Part shown: positions 53,016-61,711 of the stretch, piece by piece
Layout of the letters: the number at the start of each line of letters is the position of its first letter
How positions within the stretch are numbered: position 1 is the stretch's first letter
Origin: Deltaproteobacteria bacterium
GTDB lineage: Bacteria; Myxococcota_C; UBA6777
Assembly (NCBI GenBank): GCA_002731275.1
Contig: PCBK01000084.1
Span: 1-62,574, forward strand
Direction of reading: 5' to 3'
Length of the DNA stretch: 62,574 nt
The notes under the pieces: model-generated
Told to the model about the DNA's origin: nothing
The model's input: the letters and a program-made list of their open reading frames with translations, nothing else
Databases searched by the model: none
Position numbers and translations under genes: made by a program

Positions 53016-53965
53016 ACCTGTCGATCGAACACTACATCGCTCCTAAAACACTTGGTGATTTGTGGGCCTATCTTCACCAACAAGACACCCCAACAGGTTT
53101 TTTATACGGTGGTTTGGATCTCTTTCCACACACCACTCAACACACCCCACCCACAACATGGATCGATCTGACACGTATCACAGAGCTTGCGAGCATCGAA
53201 GAACATGAAGGACACATCGCCATCGGTGCCTCCACAACATACACCTCACTCTGTCACACCCCATTGCTCCAGAGACACGCACATGCACTCGTCCAGGCCG
53301 CCTCTTGTGTACAGTCATGGCAAATGCGCAATCGCATCACGATCGGCGAGACGATAGCTCTTGCCTCCTCAGAAGCCTGCATCCTTCCGGCTCTTTACGC
53401 TCTTAATGCCTCTGTCAAGCTCGAAGATGGATACAAAGAACGTACCCTCCCCATCTCCGAGTACCTACAAATGACAGAGCGCAATCCAAAAGAAGTCCTC
53501 ACTGCGATAATCCTCCCCAAACAAGCCATTCACAGCGTCTTCTTGATGCGTGGACTCCACAACAATCTCCCTATGGCCAAAGTCTCCGTCGCGGTCTCTT
53601 GCATCATCCAAGAAGGCGTCTACAGACAGGTGCGTATCGCTCTCGGCGCAGTCTCATCCAAAATCATCCGAGCAGTCACCGCTGAAGGACTCATGGAAGG
53701 ACAGCCCATCACACACCTACCTCTTATCGACCGCGCCGCCGACGAAGCAAGGCGCGCTGCGCGCCCCTCTTCCGACATTTACTCCAACGCTCGCTTTCGC
53801 AAATGGATCGTCGGTATCTTGACCTCGCGCGCATTTCAGATGATGATAGCCAACGCACAAACACTTGTCGTGTCACAAGATCCTGAGACACAGACAGAAG
53901 ATACAGAAGAACCGGTCTCTCCTCACACACAAGAAGAGACTGTAACGGATACACCCAAGGAGTAG
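53012..53965 (+). CDS. FAD-type subunit of molybdenum hydroxylase, altered FAD motifs
   Basis: A 317-residue protein of the CoxM/XdhB type, which passes electrons from the iron-sulfur subunit to NAD or another acceptor. FLYGGLDLF takes the place of the first FAD motif (AGGTDL) and RNRITIGETIALAS takes the place of RNRGTIGGNIA. The C-terminal domain is normal in outline. The TIGGN change to TIGET would weaken pyrophosphate binding, so FAD binding needs checking. ATGA overlap with the iron-sulfur gene; the TPR gene follows after three bases. Confidence 0.85.
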   Translation: MNLSIEHYIAPKTLGDLWAYLHQQDTPTGFLYGGLDLFPHTTQHTPPTTWIDLTRITELASIEEHEGHIAIGASTTYTSLCHTPLLQRHAHALVQAASCVQSWQMRNRITIGETIALASSEACILPALYALNASVKLEDGYKERTLPISEYLQMTERNPKEVLTAIILPKQAIHSVFLMRGLHNNLPMAKVSVAVSCIIQEGVYRQVRIALGAVSSKIIRAVTAEGLMEGQPITHLPLIDRAADEARRAARPSSDIYSNARFRKWIVGILTSRAFQMMIANAQTLVVSQDPETQTEDTEEPVSPHTQEETVTDTPKE

Positions 53966-53968
53966 GTC

Positions 53969-54499
53969 ATGATGAGATCGAACTTTCTGCGCTCATGCCT
54001 CGCGTGTTGCCTCGCGCTTGCCATGTACGCTCCCCTCAACACGTACGCTGCACCCAAAAAAAAGAAGTTCAAGATCACCTCAGAGCTTCAAAACACAAAA
54101 TTCATGAGCATGTACAAAGAAGCATTACAAAAGCTCAGGGTTGGACAGGTCGATACAGCCATTGGGACAGCGACTGGCTTACTCAGAACATACCCACGTT
54201 CACCTCGTACTCTCAGTCTGCTCGGATATGCTTACAAGACCAAAAAAATGTACAACAAAGCGATCGACTATTTCCAGCGTTCATCCAGGCTTTTTAACGA
54301 AAAATCCGAATTCTTTGAAAAAGGTCAGGTCCTCTACAACGCCGCTTACTGCTATGAGCTGCTCAAGAAGCGACTCGCTGCGGTCGCCGCGTGGAATGTA
54401 TACGTGAGCTTCGCCTCTAGCTTCCCCCAAGAAGCCGCCAGTGTCGCCTTCGCCCGTGCACGCATTCAAGCGCTCCAGTCCGTCAAAGTCAAAAAATAA
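53969..54499 (+). CDS. Exported TPR protein
   Basis: A 176-residue protein with a signal peptide (cleavage near YAA-PKK) and three to four TPR-like helical pairs, for example LLGYAYKTKKMYNKAIDYF. It probably mediates protein contacts in the periplasm. GGAG lies six bases before the ATG and the gap from the FAD-type subunit is three bases, so it is likely co-transcribed with it. Specific role unknown. Confidence 0.75.
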   Translation: MMRSNFLRSCLACCLALAMYAPLNTYAAPKKKKFKITSELQNTKFMSMYKEALQKLRVGQVDTAIGTATGLLRTYPRSPRTLSLLGYAYKTKKMYNKAIDYFQRSSRLFNEKSEFFEKGQVLYNAAYCYELLKKRLAAVAAWNVYVSFASSFPQEAASVAFARARIQALQSVKVKK

Positions 54500-54590
54500 A
54501 GCAAACGCTCTGTTCATCCAAGCCAACACGACTCCCCCTCCAGCAAAGCATTCCACAAACACACATCCACATACCAAAGGAGTAAGATCC

Positions 54591-54881
54591 ATGTCCACCA
54601 CACCACTCTCTCGTGAAGATATCGACAAAGCGCTGCAGTCACTCACACAATGGCGCTTTGAAGATGACTCCCTCAAACGCAAGGTCCAATGCAAAGACTT
54701 TCGCGCCGCCGTCGCGCTCATCGTTCATATGTCATTTATCGCTGAACAACTCGATCATCACCCTGAGCTGTTCAACGTCTACAACAACATCGACCTCACA
54801 CTCCGGACACACGACGCCGGCAACAAGGTGACGGAGAAAGACATCACGTTCGCAAAGATGTTTGAAGAGATTGTTGGATAG
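54591..54881 (+). CDS. Pterin-4a-carbinolamine dehydratase
   Basis: A 96-residue enzyme that dehydrates 4a-hydroxytetrahydrobiopterin, the product of aromatic amino-acid hydroxylases. The signature EQLDHHPELFNVYNNIDLTL with the His pair and the terminal KVTEKDITFAKMFEEI match the family well, and length is normal. GGAG lies nine bases before the ATG. The longer frame starting at 54441 runs into the upstream gene and has no Shine-Dalgarno. The 91-bp gap upstream holds nothing notable. Aromatic amino-acid hydroxylases are not in this window. Confidence 0.92.
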   Translation: MSTTPLSREDIDKALQSLTQWRFEDDSLKRKVQCKDFRAAVALIVHMSFIAEQLDHHPELFNVYNNIDLTLRTHDAGNKVTEKDITFAKMFEEIVG

Positions 54882-54896
54882 AGAAGGGTTTGGGGA

Positions 54897-55466
54897 TCAA
54901 TCGTCGGGGGTCGTTTCAGGGGAAGTCTCTTTACCAGCACCTGCATCTGAAGTCGTCGCCTCTCCACCACTCTCAGGGGGTATCTCCTTCGCAGGCTCTG
55001 CTGTCTTTTCAGCTGTTGGTTCAGCCACTTGCTCCTTCGCGGGCTCTGCTGTCTTTTCAGCCGCAGGCTCCGACACAGGCTCACTCTTTTTCTCAGCCAC
55101 AGGCTCCGTGGTCTTTTCGGGAGACGGTTCGACAGGCTTTTCAACAGCAGGCTCCGATGTCTTTTCTGGGACATCTTCACTTCCAGCATCACCGATGTTC
55201 TCGGTCTGTCCTTCTTTTGCGTCCTGATTCTGTTCACCGGTAGACTCTGAGACTGTAGGTTCAGGTCGAATGATCTGCTCCCACTCTTCAGGCTCGGATA
55301 ATTTGGCTTTACAGAGACCTTCTACGCACGTCATATCAGCCTGACAGTCTTTGTCAGTCGAACATGGACGGGGATCAGGGACAAGATTGTCTCCACAGAA
55401 GGTCATTGTCCCCCCAATACACACCATACAAAACAAAAAAACAAAACGCTTACGAGAAGATATCAC
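54897..55466 (-). CDS. Surface protein with Cys-rich head and Glu-Pro-Ala repeats
   Basis: A 189-residue exported protein. A hydrophobic N-terminus is followed by a short Cys-rich module (CSTDKDCQADMTCVEGLC) and then about 120 residues of low-complexity repeats of the type EKTAEPAKE. The signal end (MTFCGD) could be lipidated, though the lipobox is poor. It starts at GTG with AAAGGAG nine bases upstream. It converges on the pterin dehydratase gene. It may be a wall- or surface-spanning spacer; function unknown. Confidence 0.72.
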   Translation of the reverse strand: MISSRKRFVFLFCMVCIGGTMTFCGDNLVPDPRPCSTDKDCQADMTCVEGLCKAKLSEPEEWEQIIRPEPTVSESTGEQNQDAKEGQTENIGDAGSEDVPEKTSEPAVEKPVEPSPEKTTEPVAEKKSEPVSEPAAEKTAEPAKEQVAEPTAEKTAEPAKEIPPESGGEATTSDAGAGKETSPETTPDD

Positions 55467-55862
55467 GCCACAAACTCCTTTCGATGATGGGCTTTTTACG
55501 TCCTCAAGAGACGTGAGGTATCCAAGCTACCACCAGATCCCAAATGGGTCAACGAAACTTTTCCCACACCAAACACAAACTGAAAAATAGGGCTCGAAAA
55601 AAATATTTCAAAAAAATGCACATACATGAGTAACAAATTGGACGTTGTGGCGACTAATGTACAAGTCCCCGGTGTGGTGGAGTCCGGACATTCACAATAT
55701 GGACACTTCCTCGAAAAAAGACCCCAAACATCCTTTTTCTCAAGGTGTCCTTTTTACACTCCACCACCCTTTCTTCCTTCTCCTCCCTCGATCGTGCTAA
55801 AGTGTCCTCGCCTCTCTCAAGGCCAGCCAACGACATCAACCCCACGACAAAAAGCACGAGAT
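55467..55862. other. Divergent intergenic region
   Basis: A 396-bp gap between divergent genes. The plus-strand frame continues open from 55626 but its early part reads as Pro/Ser-rich with no start context, so I take it as untranslated. Promoters are expected but none could be assigned. Confidence 0.45.
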
Positions 55863-56897
55863 ATGAGATCCATTGTAACAAGACTATCCCTCATCACCTT
55901 ACTAACCACACTTTGCCTCCACACACAGCTCGCTTGTGTCGCTGGACATGACTGGTTCACCCTCCCCATCCGCGCAAACAACATCCTGATCATCGATCAA
56001 ACCGGCTATGTCAGCATGAACACACAAGGCTTATCTGTGATCAACATGGTCGATGGGAGCACCTTCACACAACTCGCCCCAGACCAAAGCAAAGGGATCG
56101 CCTCAACAGATCTCATCGCTCATGTTGGGAACACACTCATCGCATTGGATGCCTATGCTCCAGGTAACATCTCGACATACGATATGAGCACGCCATCTGC
56201 CCCCACTGCGACAGGCAGCGTCAGGACACTCACCCTCGATCGATTTACACACCTGCATACCACGTCGTCACGGCTCGCTGTCGCAGGAGGAACAGGCCCC
56301 GTCAAGATCTGGGACGTCGACAGCGCAGGTGCACTCAAGACGCTCGCGACGATTTCCTCATCCAATGAGCAAAATGTCGTCCACCTCTCCGAAAAAAAGG
56401 ACCAGATCTACATCTTTGGTCCACTCGCAACAAACAGCTTTGGTCTCCGAATCGTCGCCCTCCCACCAACGGAGAGCGCGCCCAAAGAGGTCTCCCAACT
56501 CGCAATCGACGGTGCTGGTAACACAAAAGGCAGCATCCTCCCCGTACACCTCGCTGTCTCTGCCCACGAAGTAGAAGACACTTTGCTCGTAGCGTTCGCC
56601 AAAGGACTCGCGATCATCGATGTGAAGGACCCCACAACACCTACGCTCCTCAAGACTCTCGATCTAAAGCTTCAGGCTACAGCCATGACTGTGTACGGGA
56701 AAAAAGCTTACGTGGTCGGCACAGCGAGCACCCCAACGCTCGTCACCATTGACATCTCCGCCCCCTCAGCCCCAACTATCCTCGAAGAATCGACACTCCC
56801 GAGCAATTGCAAACCCGTCAGCGTCACAGTCTCAGACCAATACATCGCCATCGCAGGCCATGATACAGGTCTCTACATGAAACGCATTGTCCACTAA
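55863..56897 (+). CDS. LVIVD-repeat beta-propeller protein, exported
   Basis: A 344-residue protein with a signal sequence (RLSLITLLTTLCLHTQLAC) that may end in a lipidated Cys. The mature part has about six LVIVD-type repeats, for example LAIIDVKDPTTPTLLKTL and LVTIDISAPSAPTILEES, which fold as a beta-propeller. Such proteins are extracytoplasmic, with unknown ligands. The ATG at 55863 was chosen because the signal sequence starts there. It ends ten bases from the converging aldehyde dehydrogenase gene. Confidence 0.82.
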   Translation: MRSIVTRLSLITLLTTLCLHTQLACVAGHDWFTLPIRANNILIIDQTGYVSMNTQGLSVINMVDGSTFTQLAPDQSKGIASTDLIAHVGNTLIALDAYAPGNISTYDMSTPSAPTATGSVRTLTLDRFTHLHTTSSRLAVAGGTGPVKIWDVDSAGALKTLATISSSNEQNVVHLSEKKDQIYIFGPLATNSFGLRIVALPPTESAPKEVSQLAIDGAGNTKGSILPVHLAVSAHEVEDTLLVAFAKGLAIIDVKDPTTPTLLKTLDLKLQATAMTVYGKKAYVVGTASTPTLVTIDISAPSAPTILEESTLPSNCKPVSVTVSDQYIAIAGHDTGLYMKRIVH

Positions 56898-56907
56898 TCG
56901 TCCAAGC

Positions 56908-58407
56908 TCATGAACCGATATTGTTCCAGTGCTCGCCCATATGGATGCAAATGTTACGCGCCTCGCTAAAGAACGACAGCGAGTACGCACCTCCTTCACG
57001 CCCGACACCGCTATCCTTCAATCCACCAAATGGCACACGTAAGTCGCGATGCAACCACGTATTGACCCACACCATCCCAGTCTCAAGAGCTGCGCTCACG
57101 CGGTGGGCTTTCTGAAGATCTTGTGTCCACACAGACGCCGCAAGGCCATAGCGCACACCATTGGCGATCTCCAACGCTTCTTCGACTGTGTCGAAAGGAT
57201 GAAGGGTGATCACCGGCCCAAAGATCTCTTCTTGTACTGTCCGGCACTGTGGTGTCAGCCCCGAAATAATCGTCGGCAGCAAAAACGCCCCATCAGCAAA
57301 AACACCAGGCATCTCAGGACGCTCACCTCCACAGAGAACATCCCCACCTTCTTCTTTCGCCAGCTCGACATACCCTTTGACTTTTTCGAGATGATCAACA
57401 GAGACGAGCGCCCCCACTTCTGTCTGTGGATCCATTGGGTCACCAAGCACTAACGCCTTGGTCTTCTCGACAATCGCCTCCGTGAATGCGTCGAAGATCT
57501 CACGCTGCACCAACACTCTCGAACCACACAAGCACACCTGTCCTTGGTTCGTAAAGCTCGCCCTCATTGTGCCTTCGACAGCCTTCTCGAAGTCACAATC
57601 TGCGAAAATGATATTGGGGTTCTTTCCACCCAACTCCAAACTCAGCTTTTTGAATTGGGGTGCTGCGGTCGCCGCAACTCGCTTCCCAGTGACAGTCCCA
57701 CCAGTGAAGGAGATCGCGGAGATGTCTGGATGTTCGACGATCGCCTGTCCAACCTCTGCGCCAAGTCCATGGACGAGTTGGAAGACGCCTTGTGGAACCC
57801 CCACACGAGAGATAACGTCCGCCAGCAAGGTCGCAGTCGAGGGCGTCAATTCACTAGGTTTGGCCACGATGGTGTTACCCATCGCGAGGGCCGGCGCAAC
57901 TTTCCAACTGAGAAGATAGAGAGGAAGGTTCCAGGGAGTGATCAGACCGACAACACCAACAGGTCGGCGTAATGTGTAGTTAAACGCATCGCTCATCGGG
58001 TGGAAATCATCACGGCTGTGTCGAACTGCCCCAGCAAAAAAGCGGAAGTTACTGATGGCTCGAGGGATATCGACACGTCTTGTCAGACTTAGGGGCTTGC
58101 CTGTATCGCGGGATTCGAGATAGGCAAAGAGCTCAAAATTGTCCTCAATCTCCTGCGCAATCGCCTCTAGTAGATCGGCACGTTCGTTGACAGAGGTCTT
58201 CCCCCATGGTCCAAGGTGCAGCGCATCTTTTGCCGAGGAGACAGCGACTTCAACGTCCTGCGACTTTGAACGTGGAATGGTCCCAGCGACCTGACTGGTC
58301 GCTGGATAGATATTATCGAGCGTTTCGCCATCTTTGGCGGGTACAAATTGTCCATTGATAAAGTTTTGCAGCGTATTCCACGCAAGGACTTGTTCTTCCA
58401 CTTCCAT
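56908..58407 (-). CDS. Aldehyde dehydrogenase, probably 2-aminomuconate semialdehyde dehydrogenase
   Basis: A 499-residue NAD-dependent aldehyde dehydrogenase. LGGKNPNIIF holds the general-base Glu region (LELGG) and NQGQVCLCGSRV holds the catalytic Cys. TPWNLPLYLLSWKVAPALA is the NAD-binding strand typical of hydroxymuconic/aminomuconic semialdehyde dehydrogenases. Given the neighbours, 2-aminomuconate 6-semialdehyde is the likely substrate, the step after 3-hydroxyanthranilate ring cleavage. The start was set at 58407, one base after the thioesterase stop, with GAGGTGAG just upstream. It is the last gene of the kynurenine operon. Confidence 0.88.
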   Translation of the reverse strand: MEVEEQVLAWNTLQNFINGQFVPAKDGETLDNIYPATSQVAGTIPRSKSQDVEVAVSSAKDALHLGPWGKTSVNERADLLEAIAQEIEDNFELFAYLESRDTGKPLSLTRRVDIPRAISNFRFFAGAVRHSRDDFHPMSDAFNYTLRRPVGVVGLITPWNLPLYLLSWKVAPALAMGNTIVAKPSELTPSTATLLADVISRVGVPQGVFQLVHGLGAEVGQAIVEHPDISAISFTGGTVTGKRVAATAAPQFKKLSLELGGKNPNIIFADCDFEKAVEGTMRASFTNQGQVCLCGSRVLVQREIFDAFTEAIVEKTKALVLGDPMDPQTEVGALVSVDHLEKVKGYVELAKEEGGDVLCGGERPEMPGVFADGAFLLPTIISGLTPQCRTVQEEIFGPVITLHPFDTVEEALEIANGVRYGLAASVWTQDLQKAHRVSAALETGMVWVNTWLHRDLRVPFGGLKDSGVGREGGAYSLSFFSEARNICIHMGEHWNNIGS

Positions 58408-58408
58408 C

Positions 58409-58840
58409 TCACTCACCTCGCTTCTTCTCGGACCACCGGTGGTACTCTTCGCTCTCAAAGTAAGGAAACTTTGTCCCGTCCTTCAGGCATACAAACGTAA
58501 TCTGACACGTGATGACCTCTCTCTTCAGCCCTGACGTGGGCTCGTGGACGAGCGCTTTTGTCTCGATAGTAATCGATGAACGCCCTGTCTTTAGGGTGCG
58601 ACAGTATAAGACAATCGCATCACCACGATGAGCCGGAGTTTTGAAATTCACCTGCTCCAGGCTCACGGTCACGAAGTTGGTGTACCCAATCTCCTCCATC
58701 ACGAACAAAGCAGAGGCTTCGTCCAACCAAGAGAGCATGACACCCCCAAAGAGGTTGTTAAAGGCATTCAGGTGTCGCTCCATCACGATATGGCGGGTCA
58801 CAACATCAAACCCGTCAGGTGCAGTATAGGATAAGCTCAT
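58409..58840 (-). CDS. Hotdog-fold acyl-CoA thioesterase
   Basis: A 143-residue thioesterase of the YciA/BACH type, which splits acyl-CoA into acid and CoA. The helix LNAFNNLFGGVMLSWLDEASAL carries the family's Asn and Asp/Glu residues, and VNFKTPAHRGDAIVLYC is the second conserved block. Length is normal. AAGGGAG lies seven bases before the ATG. It sits inside the kynurenine operon, which is unusual; it may clear acyl-CoA end products or be a pathway-specific enzyme (inference). Confidence 0.85.
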   Translation of the reverse strand: MSLSYTAPDGFDVVTRHIVMERHLNAFNNLFGGVMLSWLDEASALFVMEEIGYTNFVTVSLEQVNFKTPAHRGDAIVLYCRTLKTGRSSITIETKALVHEPTSGLKREVITCQITFVCLKDGTKFPYFESEEYHRWSEKKRGE

Positions 58841-58869
58841 CAAACACTCCCTTCTATATGGACATAACT

Positions 58870-60135
58870 TTAGGACACACACTCTCGCAAGATCTGGCAG
58901 AATGTCCAACAATCCAAAAAGGAGTTGTACAGCGGTGCCGGCGCGATCCGGATCACATCACCACGGACGTCACAGATCACATCGTTCTTTTGAAGACTTT
59001 CAAAGAGCACCTTCGTGTTTTGCTTCACCCGAATCGAGAGCTGCGAGCCACGTGCGGCGTCTTCTCTTGGGGTGATAATCTCAAAGGCATCCGTGGAGAT
59101 ATCATCGATCAAACCGAGCAGATAAGTCGTCAACTTGAGCGACTTATCACGTAGCTTCTCCATCCCCACCTCATCAAACAGCTCCATCGACGCACGAAGA
59201 GATGCCATCGACAAGATAGGTGCGTTGCTCAGCTGCCAACCTGCTGCACCTGTATGGGGTTCAAAACGTGGCCCCATCTCAAAGCGCGTTTGGGGATCAT
59301 TGCCCCACCACCCCGCAAAGCGCGGTAGATCTGGATTCTTCTCGTGTCTCTCGTGGACAAAGAAGAACGCGACCCCACCAGGTCCGGAGTTGAGGTATTT
59401 GTAGGAGCACCACGCCGCAAAATCGACGCCCCAATCGTGGAGCTTCAAGGGGACATTCCCTGCTGCGTGTGCGAGGTCAAAACCAACGACACAACCTGCA
59501 TCATGGGCGGCCTTTGTGATCCGCTCCATGTCAAACACCTGTCCAGTGTAGAAGTTGACCCCACTGAGCATCGACAACGCAACCTCATGGCCATGCTCGG
59601 CAAAGTACGCCTCGATGTCCTCAGTGCGCAAGCAATACTCCCCTTCACGTGGTTGTAGCTCGACAATTGCGTCTTCAAACGAATAACCATGAAAATGTGC
59701 TTGGCTTCCAACAGCGTAACGATCGGAAGGAAACGCTCCGCCCTCGATCACGATCTTGTACCGCTCTGGTGTGGGCCTGTAAAAGGACACCATCGCGAGA
59801 TGAAGATTTACTGTCAGGCTGTTCATCACGACAAACTCGGAGGGTTGTCCCCCACCAATATGTGCGGCTGATTGCTGAAAGACCTCATGATAGCTGTACC
59901 ACGGGTGAGGCTCTTCAAAGTGACCTTCCACACCGAACGTATGCCATTTGTCAAGCTCCTCTTGAAGACACGCCTGCACACGTTTCGGTTGCAACCCCAG
60001 AGAGTTACCACACAAGTAGATTGCGGGTTCGCCGTCTTTCTTTTTGGGAAATAGAAACGCATCGCGGTAAGAGGCGAGCGGATCCTGACGATCCAATTCT
60101 AATGCAAAGTCACGGTCATTTCGCAGATTTTCCAT
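58870..60135 (-). CDS. kynU: Kynureninase
   Basis: A 421-residue PLP enzyme that cuts kynurenine or 3-hydroxykynurenine to anthranilate or 3-hydroxyanthranilate plus alanine. The family start (LDRQDPLASYRDAFLFP), IYLCGNSLGLQP, VGFDLAHAAGN and the PLP-binding DFAAWCSYKYLNSGPGG are all present. AAGG lies six bases before the ATG and the gap from the formamidase gene is 15 bases. With dioxygenase and formamidase beside it, the pathway direction is tryptophan breakdown. Confidence 0.95.
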   Translation of the reverse strand: MENLRNDRDFALELDRQDPLASYRDAFLFPKKKDGEPAIYLCGNSLGLQPKRVQACLQEELDKWHTFGVEGHFEEPHPWYSYHEVFQQSAAHIGGGQPSEFVVMNSLTVNLHLAMVSFYRPTPERYKIVIEGGAFPSDRYAVGSQAHFHGYSFEDAIVELQPREGEYCLRTEDIEAYFAEHGHEVALSMLSGVNFYTGQVFDMERITKAAHDAGCVVGFDLAHAAGNVPLKLHDWGVDFAAWCSYKYLNSGPGGVAFFFVHERHEKNPDLPRFAGWWGNDPQTRFEMGPRFEPHTGAAGWQLSNAPILSMASLRASMELFDEVGMEKLRDKSLKLTTYLLGLIDDISTDAFEIITPREDAARGSQLSIRVKQNTKVLFESLQKNDVICDVRGDVIRIAPAPLYNSFLDCWTFCQILRECVS

Positions 60136-60150
60136 GTCGACCTTCGCTCG

Positions 60151-60972
60151 TTAAGAGGGTACTTGTTCCATACGATACAACAGAGGACGCGACGGTGCCG
60201 CGTCCAGACAAAATGAAGGGATCTGAAGGTTCGCCAAATACAAACCATCTGGCACTTCTTCGGGGATATATACCATCTCTGTGATGGTCTTTGTACTGAC
60301 CTCGCCAACCACCTCATGTGACCCTTGTGGCACCTCCCAAAACAAGTGATGCGCGACGAGCGCCCCGTCATCGTCATCGCGGTCCACAGAGGGCACATCG
60401 AGCAACAGATGACAAACCCCTAATAACACCAGATATGTCATCGATGCAGGTGTCAGATATGCCGGTCTTTTCTGGCGATAACTCCGACTCTGTTTACCGA
60501 CCTCGTTTGGCAATGTACGAAGCACAACGCCACCTCCCGTTGGGACACTCTCTTTCGACAGGACAGAGGTCAGAGACTCGACATCGATCACCAGGTCTTC
60601 TGGCGTAGAGGGTCCATGCACCTTGTCATCGACAGAAGCACACGTACGAGGTGTAACGGTCACCAGACGTACGGGAAACATCGGTTGTTTGAGGATATCA
60701 TTGATGTAGATGCGTTTGTTGAGGATATGTCCGACACACTCGGTGTGGGTGCCGTTTCCGTGGGGGTTGAGCTGGACATTGAAGCAATTGACGCTGCCGC
60801 CCTCTCGTGTATCAAGTACAAATTCGCCGACAGTGTAGGGCTGCGCGGCAGCTCTCTGGATACCAAAGGCGCCTGGTTGTGCACCAAAAAAGTCCAGCGG
60901 AATGGAGATATCAATGGGGTGGGCCAGATCAGCCTGCCAGCATTCACCTGATAACGTCAGTGACGTCTTCAT
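60151..60972 (-). CDS. kynB: Kynurenine formamidase, cyclase family
   Basis: A 273-residue metal-dependent hydrolase (cyclase family) that turns N-formylkynurenine into kynurenine and formate. The metal motif HGNGTHTECVGHIL matches HxGTHxDxxxH with Glu for Asp. SVDRDDDDGALVAHHLFWEVP is the conserved C-terminal block. The ATG at 60972 has AAAGG nine bases upstream; a longer frame from 61077 would overlap the dioxygenase gene. Cytoplasmic, second gene of the operon. Confidence 0.9.
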   Translation of the reverse strand: MKTSLTLSGECWQADLAHPIDISIPLDFFGAQPGAFGIQRAAAQPYTVGEFVLDTREGGSVNCFNVQLNPHGNGTHTECVGHILNKRIYINDILKQPMFPVRLVTVTPRTCASVDDKVHGPSTPEDLVIDVESLTSVLSKESVPTGGGVVLRTLPNEVGKQSRSYRQKRPAYLTPASMTYLVLLGVCHLLLDVPSVDRDDDDGALVAHHLFWEVPQGSHEVVGEVSTKTITEMVYIPEEVPDGLYLANLQIPSFCLDAAPSRPLLYRMEQVPS

Positions 60973-61046
60973 CGGATCAAAACCTTTCGTGTGCTTGAGG
61001 CGTAAAAGCCCCTTCTTCGGAGGAGGATGGAAGCGAGTCACTCGCT

Positions 61047-61565
61047 TCAAGCAGGCCGCTCCATCACAGCACCACAAGATTTGCAGGTCCGCTTCTCCTC
61101 AGAAGAGTAAAAACGCTCCATGACAGACGGCAACTGCGTCACGATGTCTGTCAACTCAAAATACTCCTCGTAGAGCTTCTCATCACAGCTTTCGCAAAAC
61201 CACATAAAGCCGTCCTTCTCGCTCTCACTGCGATAGCGCTCGATGACAAGACCAATGGAACCTTCTGTACGTTGTGGGGAGTGGGGAACTTTGGGAGGCA
61301 GCAAGAAGATCTCCCCCTCTTTGATAGGTAGATCGCGGATCTTTCCGTCTTCTACGATGCGAAGAGTGATATCACCTTCGACTTGGTAAAAGAACTCTTC
61401 GCCTTCATTATAATGAAAGTCTTTACGAGAGTTGGGACCACCGACAACCATCACGATGAAGTCATCGTTACCACGATACACCATCTTGTTTCCAACCGGA
61501 GGCTTAAGCAGCTCGCGGTTCTCATCGATCCATTGCTTGAAATTAATCGTCGCCAACTTACCCAT
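61047..61565 (-). CDS. 3-hydroxyanthranilate 3,4-dioxygenase
   Basis: A 172-residue non-haem iron dioxygenase opening the ring of 3-hydroxyanthranilate to 2-amino-3-carboxymuconate semialdehyde. The cupin metal site is FHYNEGEEFFYQ (His and Glu) with a later His in PPKVPHSPQRT. The C-terminal WFCESCDEKLYEE and RTCKSCGAVM form the second, rubredoxin-like metal site of bacterial enzymes. GGGAG lies six bases before the ATG. First gene of the kynurenine operon; its promoter should lie in 61566-61711. Confidence 0.95.
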   Translation of the reverse strand: MGKLATINFKQWIDENRELLKPPVGNKMVYRGNDDFIVMVVGGPNSRKDFHYNEGEEFFYQVEGDITLRIVEDGKIRDLPIKEGEIFLLPPKVPHSPQRTEGSIGLVIERYRSESEKDGFMWFCESCDEKLYEEYFELTDIVTQLPSVMERFYSSEEKRTCKSCGAVMERPA

Positions 61566-61711
61566 GGTCTTCTCCCATCGCAAAGTTACGGTTACTTGAG
61601 GCCAGATGTGAGGCCCTTTTATCCAACGGCCTTACTGCAATGAGCGCAAGTATAGGGAGCTACTTTCGGAATTGTCAAGAGTATCTTCAGGAAGGAAGGG
61701 AGAGCCCTCAT

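Noticed and set aside
55626-55862. N-terminal extension of the LVIVD protein
   Set aside because: It would place 79 Pro/Ser-rich residues before the signal sequence and has no start context.
56908-61565. Quinolinate/NAD biosynthesis operon
   Set aside because: The semialdehyde dehydrogenase and the lack of nadC-type genes favour breakdown, not NAD synthesis.
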